A stretch of 64,000 nucleotides of DNA from Longitalea luteola (GTDB taxonomy: Bacteria; Bacteroidota; Bacteroidia; Chitinophagales; Chitinophagaceae): NCBI RefSeq assembly GCF_017356035.1, contig NZ_JAFIQX010000002.1:620001-684000 (forward strand). Reading direction: 5' to 3'. The notes under the pieces were generated by a model. That model did not search any database, had not been told where the DNA came from, and saw only the letters and a program-made list of their open reading frames with translations. Both the position numbers and the translations under genes were made by a program. Below, piece by piece: positions 17,040-25,228 of this stretch. Numbering within the stretch: the stretch's first letter is position 1; the number at the start of each line of letters is the position of its first letter.

Positions 17040-17870
17040 ATGCGTGTATTTGCAGGTTCATTGTTATTTGCACTAACAATTTCAGCATTCGTATTCAGTT
17101 GTGCGCATAATCCCTACGCCAAAACCAATAAGCTATATAAGAAGCAGGCAAAACAATATGCCAAAAACCTGCGGCCCTTTCCCAACAGACTCTATCTTGA
17201 TTCAGCCATCATGCCGGCATATGTGGCAGCTACTACCAACTTCGATCTGCGCCGGCCGAATTTTGTGATCATCCACCATACGGCCCAGAACTCCTGTGAG
17301 CAGACGCTGAAAACGTTTACACTGCAACGTACAAAGGTAAGCGCACATTATGTTATATGTAAAGATGGCACCATACATCATATGCTGAACGATTACCTGC
17401 GCGCCTGGCAGGCGGGTGTAAGCAGGTGGGGCAACTTTTCTGATATCAACAGCAGCAGCATTGGTATCGAACTGGATAATAATGGAAGCGAACCATTCCC
17501 CGAATCACAGATCACGAGTTTGATAAAGTTGTTGGATACATTGAAGAAAAGCTATTCCATTCCAACGGCCAATTTTATTGGTCATGCAGATATAGCACCC
17601 GGCAGGAAAGTAGACCCGAGCGCTTATTTTCCCTGGTATACACTGGCACAACGTGGTTTTGGGTTATGGTACGATACCACAGCAGTAGTAGTACCGGAAT
17701 ACTTTAATGCGACCCAGGCATTGCGCATCATTGGTTATAATGTTACCGATACCCTGGCGGCCATCCGCTCCTTTAAATTGCATTTTGTTCCGCAGGATAC
17801 GCTGCTGATACGGTCTTTAACCAACGATGATAGAAAGATCTTATATGACCTGTCGCGCAGGTATCAATAA
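17040..17870 (+). CDS. N-acetylmuramoyl-L-alanine amidase lipoprotein (Amidase_2)
   Basis: This 276-residue protein has a lipoprotein signal ending in FVFSC (lipidated C21). The AmpD-like amidase core has FVIIHHTAQ (H79/H80), AHYVICKDGTIHHML, and GHADIAPGRKVDP (H182, K190, D192), giving the zinc ligands and catalytic Lys/Asp region. It probably cleaves the amide between MurNAc and the stem peptide in the periplasm, in cell-wall turnover or recycling. The C-terminal 70 residues (after WYTLAQRGFGLWY) resemble the AmpD C-terminal helix bundle. Its stop directly abuts the stop of the convergent sulfatase gene, with no spacer. Confidence 0.88.
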   Translation: MRVFAGSLLFALTISAFVFSCAHNPYAKTNKLYKKQAKQYAKNLRPFPNRLYLDSAIMPAYVAATTNFDLRRPNFVIIHHTAQNSCEQTLKTFTLQRTKVSAHYVICKDGTIHHMLNDYLRAWQAGVSRWGNFSDINSSSIGIELDNNGSEPFPESQITSLIKLLDTLKKSYSIPTANFIGHADIAPGRKVDPSAYFPWYTLAQRGFGLWYDTTAVVVPEYFNATQALRIIGYNVTDTLAAIRSFKLHFVPQDTLLIRSLTNDDRKILYDLSRRYQ

Positions 17871-19415
17871 TTAATTTAATTCACCGGCCGGTTCATGATC
17901 ATCGTACTCATCCCGTAATTTTTGCAATTCTTTTTTTAACCGGTTCACCAGCGACTGGTGTTTGGCAGAACGGATCAGGTTCTTTTGTTCCCGGGGGTCT
18001 GTATGCAGGTCGTACAATTCCCATTCGTTTACTGTATAAAAATAGATCAGTTTATACCGGTCGCCTCTTATGCCCAGGTGCGGTAATACGGTATGATCCT
18101 GCGGATATTCGTAATAATGATAATATAGATAAGGGCGTTTGAGATCGGGTTTTTTACCGGTGATCACCGGTACCAGGCTTTTGCCCTGCATCGCTGCCGG
18201 GATCGGCGTTCCTGTTATATGCAGGATGGTAGGTGCAAAATCAATATTCTGCGCCAGCATAGTACTGGTAGTGGCCGGCCTGATCTGTTGGGGCCAGCGC
18301 ATCAGGAGTGGGGTTTGCATACTTACATCGTACATGAACCGTTTGTCGAACCAACCGTTTTCGCCCAGGTAAAATCCCTGGTCACTGGTGTATATAACAG
18401 CGGTGTTCTTCGTGAGGCCCGATCCATCGAGGTAATTCAGCAGCCTGCCCACATTCTCATCAATGGAAGCCACACAGGCGAGGTAGTCCTGCATATACCA
18501 TTGGTATTTCAGTTTTAACAACTCATTGCCCCGCGGGCGCAACTGTTGTAATTGTTTGCCCCGTTCGGCATAGATGGTCTTGATCCGGCTGCGGTCGGGT
18601 TCGGGTATCCGGTTCATCATAGCGTGGTAGTAGGCAATTTCTCCCTCGTCAGGCTGATTGTCTGCATCGCCCTGTAAATAAGCCGGATCAACTTTGAGGT
18701 CGCTGCATAATTTCATATTACGCAGGATACTCATGGTTTGAATATGCCAGGCGCTGCCGCGACCGGCGGTATCAGTATACAAAGTAGCAGGCTCGGGAAA
18801 TGTTTTCTTATGGTATTGCTCCAAAAATTTCAAGGATGGGTTGAAATTGCGGTGAGGCGCTTTGTAGTGTAACAATAATACAAATGGCTTGCTGTTATTG
18901 CGTTGCCTGAGCCACGTTATGGCCTCATTGGTGGTTACATCCGTCGCATAACCATTCAGGGTAATGGTATCGCCCTGCATATTAATAAAGCGTGGATCAA
19001 AATAAAGACCCTGACCAGGTAATATTTTCCAGTAATCGAAACCAGCAGGGTAAGAGTGCAAATGCCATTTACCGATCACTGCCGTTTCATAACCGGCCTG
19101 TTGTAAGATCTTGGGCATGGTCAACTGGCTGCTGTCGAACCGCGTATAATTATCTCTTACCCCGTTTTTATGGGAATGCTGTCCGGTTAGTAAGGTAGCC
19201 CGGGCCGGACTGCAAATAGAGTTACCCACAAAACAGCGGGTAAACCGGATACCTTCCTGCGCTATCCGATCCAGTGAAGGCGTTTGCAGCAGGCTTTTAT
19301 CATAAGCGCTTATTGCCTGCGCATCATGATCATCGCTCATGATATATAAGACATTGGGACGCTGGGCGAAGCCATGAAAGGACAACAGCATGCAGATCAA
19401 TGATAGTAATTTCAT
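17871..19415 (-). CDS. Secreted type I (FGly) sulfatase
   Basis: This 514-residue sulfatase has a signal peptide (cleavage after HGFA), metal-binding DD (28-29), and the active-site motif CSPAR (C68-R72) whose Cys is converted to formylglycine. GKWHLHSYPAGFDYW, YTSDQGFYLGENGWFDKR and the C-terminal WELYDLHTDPREQKN follow. It hydrolyses sulfate esters in the periplasm or outside, probably from sulfated glycans. No anaerobic maturase or polysaccharide-utilisation locus is adjacent. The substrate cannot be told. The gene is single and convergent with the amidase. Confidence 0.9.
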   Translation of the reverse strand: MKLLSLICMLLSFHGFAQRPNVLYIMSDDHDAQAISAYDKSLLQTPSLDRIAQEGIRFTRCFVGNSICSPARATLLTGQHSHKNGVRDNYTRFDSSQLTMPKILQQAGYETAVIGKWHLHSYPAGFDYWKILPGQGLYFDPRFINMQGDTITLNGYATDVTTNEAITWLRQRNNSKPFVLLLHYKAPHRNFNPSLKFLEQYHKKTFPEPATLYTDTAGRGSAWHIQTMSILRNMKLCSDLKVDPAYLQGDADNQPDEGEIAYYHAMMNRIPEPDRSRIKTIYAERGKQLQQLRPRGNELLKLKYQWYMQDYLACVASIDENVGRLLNYLDGSGLTKNTAVIYTSDQGFYLGENGWFDKRFMYDVSMQTPLLMRWPQQIRPATTSTMLAQNIDFAPTILHITGTPIPAAMQGKSLVPVITGKKPDLKRPYLYYHYYEYPQDHTVLPHLGIRGDRYKLIYFYTVNEWELYDLHTDPREQKNLIRSAKHQSLVNRLKKELQKLRDEYDDHEPAGELN

Positions 19416-19556
19416 AAGCAGCTATTTAAACAAACGCGCACCCTAATGCGGAACGCACAAATACACTATTTGCGTCAAGCGTTCGTCATTTAGCGTTTAG
19501 CGTATTCTTATGAAGTTACTACGATTGTAAGCTATAACCGGGAATTTTAAAAGGAA

Positions 19557-19769
19557 TTATTGCAGTTCCTCACAAAAATAACCCGCCCGCTGCAGGGTCG
19601 CTTCCACGGAACGTGGACTCAATTCATTGGATTCAATACGGAGGATCCTGTCTCTATCATCCAGGTCAACATTCCACTTTGCAATTCCCCGCAGGTTATT
19701 GATATGTGGTGTTACAGCGGTGATCTGCTTTTTAAATCGAAGATTGGTTTTAAAAACAAGCACTTCCAT
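19557..19769 (-). CDS. Small HMA-like domain protein
   Basis: This 70-residue protein (MEVLVFKTNLRFKKQI...) has the beta-alpha-beta-beta-alpha-beta pattern of the heavy-metal-associated domain, with NVDLDDRDRILRIES as the central strands. It lacks the CxxC metal site, so metal binding is unlikely and it may be a protein-interaction module. It is the last gene of a minus-strand operon after a membrane protein and an ECF sigma factor, with an 11-bp gap. Confidence 0.65.
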   Translation of the reverse strand: MEVLVFKTNLRFKKQITAVTPHINNLRGIAKWNVDLDDRDRILRIESNELSPRSVEATLQRAGYFCEELQ

Positions 19770-19780
19770 AACGTATAGGT

Positions 19781-20158
19781 TTACTTATTCTCATCCGGTT
19801 GTTCAGTAGCTGAGCTTCTGTCATAAAACCGGCCCCAGCCGCCGCAACGGCTCTTCCATTCGTTTTTGAACTTTTGTTTTTCTTCAGGCGTCATGTGCTC
19901 CCATTTTTCCATCATATTTTGCCGGAAGCGGTTTTTGAACTGCTCTTTCTTATGGTGAAAGCCACCAAAACCACTGAACAATATTTTTGATAATACCAGT
20001 ATTCCCAATGCCTGCCAGAAGGTAATGGTTTTTACACCCAGTACTTCGGGTAATATGGCATTCCAGATGCTCATTATTATAAAGCTGAACAACATGACAA
20101 AAGCTGTACAGAATACCAGGATCATAACAGCTTTGCCAAACCAGAATCTTCGTTTCAT
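19781..20158 (-). CDS. Hypothetical membrane protein in ECF sigma operon
   Basis: This 125-residue protein has two N-terminal hydrophobic helices (about 8-32 and 45-63). A basic, charged cytosolic tail follows (HHKKEQFKNRFRQNMMEKWEHMTPEEKQKF), with a Spy/CpxP-like M-TPEEK turn, and ends in a polar segment. I do not recognise a named family. It lies 12 bp after the sigma factor gene, so it is a candidate anti-sigma or sensor partner. That role is inference only, as no zinc-binding anti-sigma motif is seen. Confidence 0.65.
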   Translation of the reverse strand: MKRRFWFGKAVMILVFCTAFVMLFSFIIMSIWNAILPEVLGVKTITFWQALGILVLSKILFSGFGGFHHKKEQFKNRFRQNMMEKWEHMTPEEKQKFKNEWKSRCGGWGRFYDRSSATEQPDENK

Positions 20159-20170
20159 GTTACACGTTGT

Positions 20171-20752
20171 TTAATAATTTAATAATTCTTCTTTCAACGC
20201 ACTCAGCCGGCTGCGCAGGTGTAAAACTGCGTAGCGTTTGCGGCTCAGCAGCGTATTCACCGTTTCGCCGGTTTGTTCGGCAATTTCCTTAAATGGTACT
20301 CCTTCCAGTTCATTCAATATAAAAACCTGCTTTTGTTCTGCTGGTAATTCATTCAGCGCATTGTTCAATTCCTCCCAGAAAAGATTTCGCAGGTAGTCTT
20401 TTTCCGGGTTGTCGCTGGCATCGAACAAAAATTCACTCCAGTTAAGTCCGCTTTCCTCGCCTTCTTCTTCACCAAACAGGTCTTCCAGCGCCTCGGGACG
20501 TTTTTTTCGTTGCCGGTCGATGATCTTATTCCTGGCTACTGTAAACAGCCAGGCAGTCATTTGCTCAATAGGCTGCGTGTTACCAATAAACTGGTAAAAC
20601 ACATCCTGCAAGATGTCTTCTGCATCGGCCTCATTATTTACCCGTTTGCGGATAAAGCCCATGAGGCGTTTGCTATAGTCGGTAATGACCTGCGTAATAT
20701 TGCGTTTCCTGTCTGCCGTCATGCCGGGTGCTATCGTCAGCGTCTCCTTCAT
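20171..20752 (-). CDS. ECF-type RNA polymerase sigma factor
   Basis: This 193-residue sigma-70 family ECF factor has region 2 with DAEDILQDVFYQFI (about 43-56) and TAWLFTVARNKIIDRQRKKR, an acidic linker (GEEEGEESG), and region 4 with LPAEQKQVFILNELEGVPFKEIAEQTGETVNTLLSRKRYA. It heads a three-gene minus-strand operon with the small membrane protein and the HMA-like protein. It probably directs transcription of a stress or surface regulon and may be held inactive by its neighbour. Its targets are not visible here. Confidence 0.9.
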   Translation of the reverse strand: MKETLTIAPGMTADRKRNITQVITDYSKRLMGFIRKRVNNEADAEDILQDVFYQFIGNTQPIEQMTAWLFTVARNKIIDRQRKKRPEALEDLFGEEEGEESGLNWSEFLFDASDNPEKDYLRNLFWEELNNALNELPAEQKQVFILNELEGVPFKEIAEQTGETVNTLLSRKRYAVLHLRSRLSALKEELLNY

Positions 20753-20859
20753 GTATTATACCTGGGTGAGACGACCAGCGGATAGTTATATTTTAAAGAT
20801 GAAGCAAAAAGTTGAAAAGTTGATTAGTTCACAGGTTGACCAGGCAAAAAATGCTCTCA

Positions 20860-20895
20860 ACTCGTTAACTTGTAAACTGGTTAACTCGTTAACTT
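20860..20895. repeat. ACTCGTTAACTT direct repeat pair
   Basis: ACTCGTTAACTT occurs at 20860-20871 and 20884-20895, with TGTAAACTGGTT between. This GTTAAC-rich element lies directly upstream of the DUF72 gene. It may be a simple repeat or a control site. Confidence 0.5.
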
Positions 20896-20903
20896 AACTG
20901 AAT

Positions 20904-21836
20904 ATGAAGTTTGGAAAACTGCCTGAAAGTGAACTAAATACAGTAGATTTTGCTTTGCCGCCCGAGCCTCCAGGCAATCAAAAGGTATTAGGCGGGATTA
21001 AAAAAGACCCGGTAAAAATTCATATTGGCTGCCCGCTATGGGGGGTACCAGGGTGGATCGGAAAAATTTATCCCGCGAAGGCCCGGGAAAAAGATTTTCT
21101 GGCCAATTATGTACAGCATTTCAATGGCATTGAGTTGAATGCCACGCATTATAAAATATACGATGAATCCGCCATTGCCAAATGGGCTGATAAAGCCAAT
21201 GGCCGTGATTTTATATTCTGTCCCAAGCTGTTCCAGGGAGTTACCCACCAGGGCGGCCTGCGGGGTAAGGAAGGCATGCTCACGGAATTTTTGCGTGGAA
21301 TAAAAGCGTTCAAAGAACATTTAGGGCCGGTGTTCATGCAGTTGAGTGATTCATTTGGACCGAACCGTAAAGAAGAGCTGTTCAGTTTTTTAAGATCATT
21401 GCCGAAAGAGGTAACCTTTTTTCTGGAGCTGCGTCATCCTGACTGGTTTGCACAGGACGCTGTGCGCAAGGAGTTATTCAATACGTTGTATCTGCTCAAA
21501 ACAGGCGCTGTTATAACCGATACGGCTGGCAGAAGGGATTGTGCACATATGCACCTCACCATTCCCAAAGCATTCGTTCGTTTTGTGGCCAACAGCCTGC
21601 ACCCCACCGACCATCCGCGGCTGGATGCATGGATAGCCCGCATCGTAACCTGGATAGAACAGGGTTTGCAGGAACTCTATTTTTTTGTGCATATGGACGA
21701 TGAGCTGTATTCACCGGAACTGATCACTTACTTAACCGATAAGCTGAATGCCGCTTGTGGCTTACAGTTACCGCAACCGCATTTTATTGCGGCAGAAGGC
21801 CAGGCAGCCGGGTCGCAGATAACTTTTTTTGATTAA
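20904..21836 (+). CDS. DUF72 family protein with C-terminal clamp-like motif
   Basis: This 310-residue DUF72 (COG1801, YecE-like) protein has a TIM-barrel-like fold. Typical segments are IHIGCPLWGVPGWIGKIYP, FNGIELNATHYKIY, FIFCPKLFQGVTHQ, FMQLSDSFGPNR and FLELRHPDWF, with a His-containing VITDTAGRRDCAHMHL. The activity is unknown. It ends QITFF-D (305-309), a plausible beta-clamp-binding pentapeptide after a flexible AEGQAAGS linker. It precedes the convergent umuC gene and belongs to the DNA-damage-type island. The fold assignment is firm and the clamp contact is inference. Confidence 0.85.
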   Translation: MKFGKLPESELNTVDFALPPEPPGNQKVLGGIKKDPVKIHIGCPLWGVPGWIGKIYPAKAREKDFLANYVQHFNGIELNATHYKIYDESAIAKWADKANGRDFIFCPKLFQGVTHQGGLRGKEGMLTEFLRGIKAFKEHLGPVFMQLSDSFGPNRKEELFSFLRSLPKEVTFFLELRHPDWFAQDAVRKELFNTLYLLKTGAVITDTAGRRDCAHMHLTIPKAFVRFVANSLHPTDHPRLDAWIARIVTWIEQGLQELYFFVHMDDELYSPELITYLTDKLNAACGLQLPQPHFIAAEGQAAGSQITFFD

Positions 21837-21887
21837 GGTGTGCCAAACTTTCAAAGTGCGGCCACCTCGAGCCTGTTGTCTGTTGAT

Positions 21888-23171
21888 TCAGCTTACTTCG
21901 TACAATTCTTCCCAACGGGTGGTATATCGCTTGCTGCGTAACTCCTGGCGCATTTTCCAGTTACGGGCTAATCCGGAAGCCGCAAACTTCAACACGTCAT
22001 CGCGCATACTAAAATTGATATTATCCATCATATCCATCAGGAGGCGTTGGTATTTCTGCGGGCCGGGCGTAAACAGATTTCCCTGGATAGAAGCGTCGGG
22101 CTCGAGTCCGGCCAGCATAACGCCCGCCTTTTTATACACTTTTCCCTGTTCATATAAAGATTCAACCAGTTGCACCGCCGGTTTAATTAACTCCGGTGTA
22201 CTGCTGGTAGCCGCCGGCAGGGTAACATGTGAGCTAACAGTAGCGCCCCGCCTGAAGCTTACTTCATAGTTCTGTTCGCGCGGAACAATGAATACACTGA
22301 TCACTTTAGCAGCGCTATGTTGCCGGCGCAGCTTTTCGGCTGCCCTAGAAGTATAGGTGGCGATCGCTTCTTTAATATCATTGAGATCGGTAACCGGTTG
22401 ACCGAACATGCGGGTGGTGGCGATCATCTTTTTATTAACGAGCGGCTTTTCCATTTCCCGCGATGGCAGGCCATTCAATTCCCTGATCAACCGGGCGCCA
22501 ACAATTCCGCCCAGGTTGGTATAGGCCCATTCTTCGGGCATGGCGCTTAATTCCCATGCGCTGGTAATGCCGAGATCGATCAGTTTTTTTTCATACGCCC
22601 AGCCAACACCCCATACATTGTTAACCCTGGTCTGTTTCATGGCGATCACCTGTTCTTCCCGGGTAGCCAGCACTTTTACACACCGGGTGGCCTCTTTGTT
22701 TTTCTTGGCCAGGTAATTGGCCAGTTTGGCCAGTGTTTTTGTAGGCGCCACGCCGATAGATACGGATATGCCGGTCCATTGTTCAACGGTTTTACGGATG
22801 TTCATGGCTGTATCATAAAGAGCTTCCAAAGGCACATGGCCGAGGTCTATAAAAGCTTCGTCAACAGAATACACTTCTACTTTACTGGCATCGCCCAGCA
22901 AATGCCGGAGGGTTTCCATTACCCGCCAGCTCATATCGCCATATAAATTGTAGTTGGAAGAAAAAGCGGAAATGTTATGTTGCTGGATCAGCGGTTTGGC
23001 CTCAAAATAAGGTACGGCCATACCCACGCCGGCAGCTTTCGCCTCGTCGCTTCTGGAAACGATACAACCATCGTTATTGCTTAAAACCACTACTGGTTTA
23101 TGCTGCAGATCGGGCCTGAACAGCCGTTCACAGGAGCAGTAGAAACTGTTGCAATCAACAATTGCTTTCAT
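21888..23171 (-). CDS. umuC: Y-family DNA polymerase V catalytic subunit (UmuC)
   Basis: This translesion DNA polymerase has 427 residues from the ATG at 23171. A TTG six codons upstream is less likely. The palm has the metal-binding D6 (IVDCNSFYCSCERLF) and VYSVDEAFIDL (D104, E105). The steric-gate region, SIGVAPTKTLAKLANYLAKK, helix-hairpin-helix NNVWGVGWAYEKKL and little-finger domain follow. QGNLF (363-367) sits where E. coli UmuC has its clamp motif QLNLF. The gene is downstream of umuD on the same strand with a 152-bp gap containing a GC-rich hairpin. It is full length and should copy damaged DNA with low fidelity. Confidence 0.93.
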   Translation of the reverse strand: MKAIVDCNSFYCSCERLFRPDLQHKPVVVLSNNDGCIVSRSDEAKAAGVGMAVPYFEAKPLIQQHNISAFSSNYNLYGDMSWRVMETLRHLLGDASKVEVYSVDEAFIDLGHVPLEALYDTAMNIRKTVEQWTGISVSIGVAPTKTLAKLANYLAKKNKEATRCVKVLATREEQVIAMKQTRVNNVWGVGWAYEKKLIDLGITSAWELSAMPEEWAYTNLGGIVGARLIRELNGLPSREMEKPLVNKKMIATTRMFGQPVTDLNDIKEAIATYTSRAAEKLRRQHSAAKVISVFIVPREQNYEVSFRRGATVSSHVTLPAATSSTPELIKPAVQLVESLYEQGKVYKKAGVMLAGLEPDASIQGNLFTPGPQKYQRLLMDMMDNINFSMRDDVLKFAASGLARNWKMRQELRSKRYTTRWEELYEVS

Positions 23172-23224
23172 AACAAGTGTTTTTTCCAATTCTTAAAGTA
23201 CCATAGAAATGCGTTTCGGATTTG

Positions 23225-23259
23225 GAGCCCCGACTGTCCTGCCCGGGACGCCGGGGCTC
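23225..23259. repeat. GC-rich hairpin between umuD and umuC
   Basis: GAGCCCCG and CGGGGCTC form a perfect 8-bp stem around an internal GTCC...GGGAC stem. No T-tract follows on either strand. It could attenuate umuC relative to umuD, stabilise an mRNA end, or be a mobile REP-like palindrome. Confidence 0.55.
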
Positions 23260-23323
23260 AATAACAATAGGATGGCTTAATGGAATGGTTTAATCAGTTT
23301 ATGCTTGAATAACAGCGAAGTTT

Positions 23324-23758
23324 TTACAAGGAATGAATGCTGTAGGTAACAACACCCCAGATACCCAGGGAATCACAGGATGCATCTACTTCAATGGTTG
23401 CATGTTTTGGCGATTCGGCGAGTAGTCTCACTTTGTTGAAAGTTTTTTCGAGCCGCCGGATCAGCATTTCCCCATTGAGTGATGCAACTACCACCTTACC
23501 GCTTTCAGCTTTCAAGCTGCGGTCTACTATTATGGTATCACCATCATAGATACCCGCGCCCGTCATGGCATCGCCGCGGATCCGCATGAAGAATGTAGCC
23601 GGTTTATTGTGGATCAATTGTTCATTCAGATCAATGCCCCGTTCCATATAATCATCAGCCGCAGCGCCAAAGCCCGTAGCATCGGCGGTTTTAACATCCT
23701 GTTGCGAGAACTTTTTGGTTCCCCGGTACGATGTTTCATTAAAATATTCCCCCTCCAT
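23324..23758 (-). CDS. umuD: UmuD-like S24 protein lacking the catalytic Ser and Lys
   Basis: From the ATG at 23758 the product has 144 residues aligning end to end with E. coli UmuD: AADDYMERGIDLNEQLI, ATFFMRIRGDAMTGAGIYDGD, IIVDRS, GEMLIRRL and GVVTYSI. The nucleophile position of GDSM is Ala (A64, codon GCC), and the catalytic Lys97 equivalent is Arg (R101), so self-cleavage should be impossible. The cleavage-site region TG-F (28-30) is still recognisable. A longer frame to 23857 runs through the operator and is unlikely. It sits upstream of umuC and downstream of a TACTAAA palindrome. It may act as an uncleavable accessory subunit. Confidence 0.85.
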   Translation of the reverse strand: MEGEYFNETSYRGTKKFSQQDVKTADATGFGAAADDYMERGIDLNEQLIHNKPATFFMRIRGDAMTGAGIYDGDTIIVDRSLKAESGKVVVASLNGEMLIRRLEKTFNKVRLLAESPKHATIEVDASCDSLGIWGVVTYSIHSL

Positions 23759-23776
23759 ATAATTTAATTTTTGATG

Positions 23777-23806
23777 TACTAAATTATTTAGTAAATTTAT
23801 ACTAAA
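23777..23806. promoter_or_regulatory. Operator-like TACTAAA palindromes between umuD and the 2H genes
   Basis: TACTAAA-TTA-TTTAGTA (23777-23793) is a perfect palindrome with a 3-bp gap. A third half-site TACTAAA (23800-23806) forms a second inverted pair with the middle one. It lies 19 bp upstream of the umuD ATG and 26 bp upstream of the divergent 2H gene, so one regulator could control both. The same architecture overlaps the DUF763 promoter. Confidence 0.65.
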
Positions 23807-23831
23807 TTTATGATCCAATAAAAAATGTTTT

Positions 23832-24443
23832 ATGAATACCAGGTTAGCTAAAAACACGCCTTTTGACTGGAATAGCAGCAGTCACCGCGAGTACCGGTTG
23901 GTCATTTATCCCGATGCTCCTGTGTACGAAAAGATTATGGCGGAGAAACAGCGGTTCCTGACGAATTATGGTGTAGAAACGGCAAACTCCTTTCCGTATA
24001 TAAAGGTGGCGGGTTTTTATGCAGGAGAAGGTATGGAGGAAACATTGATCCGCTGGATCCAGCGGATCTGCAGTCAGTTTAGCAGTTTTGACATAACACT
24101 TAATAATTATAGCGGCTTTCCGCAACACAGCATATACCTGCGTATTCAGCATCCGCAGGCGTTACAGCAACTGGCCACCCAATTGAAAACGCTCGACGGT
24201 CATGTACAGGCCATGGCAGCGAATAGCTTTGAGCGTATCCCGAATATAGTCCTGGCCAATGAACTGCCTGAGCCGGTTTATCAGCAGGCAATGCCCGTGT
24301 ATTCCCGCAAAACATTCAGGGCCCGCTTCATGGCAACTGAACTGGTGTTATTAGGCCGTGACCATCCGTATGCTACCAGCAAAACTATAACTGTGTTCCG
24401 CTTTTTACCAGCTAACCATAAATCCTACAGCGAAGTGGCCTGA
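23832..24443 (+). CDS. 2H phosphoesterase (2'-5' RNA ligase-like) protein, degenerate
   Basis: This 203-residue protein is related to its downstream neighbour and to 2'-5' RNA ligase/2H phosphoesterases. The second motif is HSIYLRI (in GFPQHSIYLRI). At the first motif position it has PYIKVAGF where the paralogue has PHIALVRF, so one of the two catalytic His residues is Tyr. It may therefore bind rather than cleave cyclic phosphate or nucleotide ligands. It is divergent from umuD across the operator and starts a plus-strand run of 2H, 2H and radical SAM genes. It lacks the C-terminal Q-x-x-L-F motif. Confidence 0.75.
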   Translation: MNTRLAKNTPFDWNSSSHREYRLVIYPDAPVYEKIMAEKQRFLTNYGVETANSFPYIKVAGFYAGEGMEETLIRWIQRICSQFSSFDITLNNYSGFPQHSIYLRIQHPQALQQLATQLKTLDGHVQAMAANSFERIPNIVLANELPEPVYQQAMPVYSRKTFRARFMATELVLLGRDHPYATSKTITVFRFLPANHKSYSEVA

Positions 24444-24469
24444 TCATTATTCAATCCAAAAATTAAGTT

Positions 24470-25081
24470 ATGAAAATCAATATTCAGTCTATACCCGGTT
24501 GCAGGATCAACGAATACATGTTGATATTGAATCCGCATGAAGAATTGAGGAACAAGATCGCTAAAGTGAGAACTGAATTTAGTGAAAAGTATAAAAATAC
24601 GGCTGCCCTGATCAGTAAGCCGCATATTGCGCTGGTACGGTTTACGCAACTTGAAATGATGGAAGAGCGGATCATAAACCGGCTGAACGTGATAGGCATG
24701 GGATTTCAGCCATTTAAGGTATCATTAAAAGATTACGGAAGTTTTCCTTCGCATACCCTTTTCATTAATGTTACCACCAAGGTCCCTGTTAATAACCTGG
24801 TTCGAGAAATCCGCGCCGATCAACGGCTTATGAAACTGGATAATGAGCACAAGCCGCATTTTATTGATGAGCCTTATGTAGTGATCGGCCGCAAGCTATT
24901 ACCCTGGCAATATGAAAAAGGCTGGCTTGAATATTCACACCGCCAGTTTACCGGTTCTTTTATCGCCGATAATATGTTATTGCTGAAACGCCGGTTGGGC
25001 GACAGATCATGGCAAATAGCAAAACGTTTTGATTTTATGAATTTACCCGTTACGACAAAACAAGGGGAGTTATTTGTATAG
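24470..25081 (+). CDS. 2H phosphoesterase (2'-5' RNA ligase-like) protein
   Basis: This 203-residue paralogue of the preceding gene (26-bp gap) keeps both His motifs: PHIALVRF and SHTLFINV. In neither is the third position the usual Thr/Ser, so activity is uncertain. HKPHFIDEPYVVIGRKL near the C-terminus is typical of this subfamily. It ends QGELF-V (198-202), a pentapeptide like the QGNLF clamp motif of the nearby UmuC. Members of this superfamily act on 2',3'-cyclic phosphates or 2'-5' bonds. Its place between UmuD and an SPL-like enzyme suggests a role in nucleic-acid damage. Confidence 0.8.
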   Translation: MKINIQSIPGCRINEYMLILNPHEELRNKIAKVRTEFSEKYKNTAALISKPHIALVRFTQLEMMEERIINRLNVIGMGFQPFKVSLKDYGSFPSHTLFINVTTKVPVNNLVREIRADQRLMKLDNEHKPHFIDEPYVVIGRKLLPWQYEKGWLEYSHRQFTGSFIADNMLLLKRRLGDRSWQIAKRFDFMNLPVTTKQGELFV

Positions 25082-25128
25082 TCCATGCTTGAAGTGGTGT
25101 TGTTTCAGTCTTTCAAAAAAATGACCAC

Positions 25129-25155
25129 CTCCTGACCCGCATTGGCGGGCAGGAG
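25129..25155. repeat. GC-rich REP-like palindrome
   Basis: CTCCTG-a-CCCGC-attg-GCGGG-CAGGAG is a perfect 11-bp stem with one bulged base and a 4-nt loop, in the gap between the 2H gene and the radical SAM gene. No T-tract follows, so it is more likely a REP-like element or mRNA stabiliser than a terminator. Confidence 0.55.
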
Positions 25156-25228
25156 CGTCGTACGGGCATTTGAAGCGAACATCACCCGTGAAGTGAGTGT
25201 GAATATGGGTAAAAGTTAAAATACAGCA

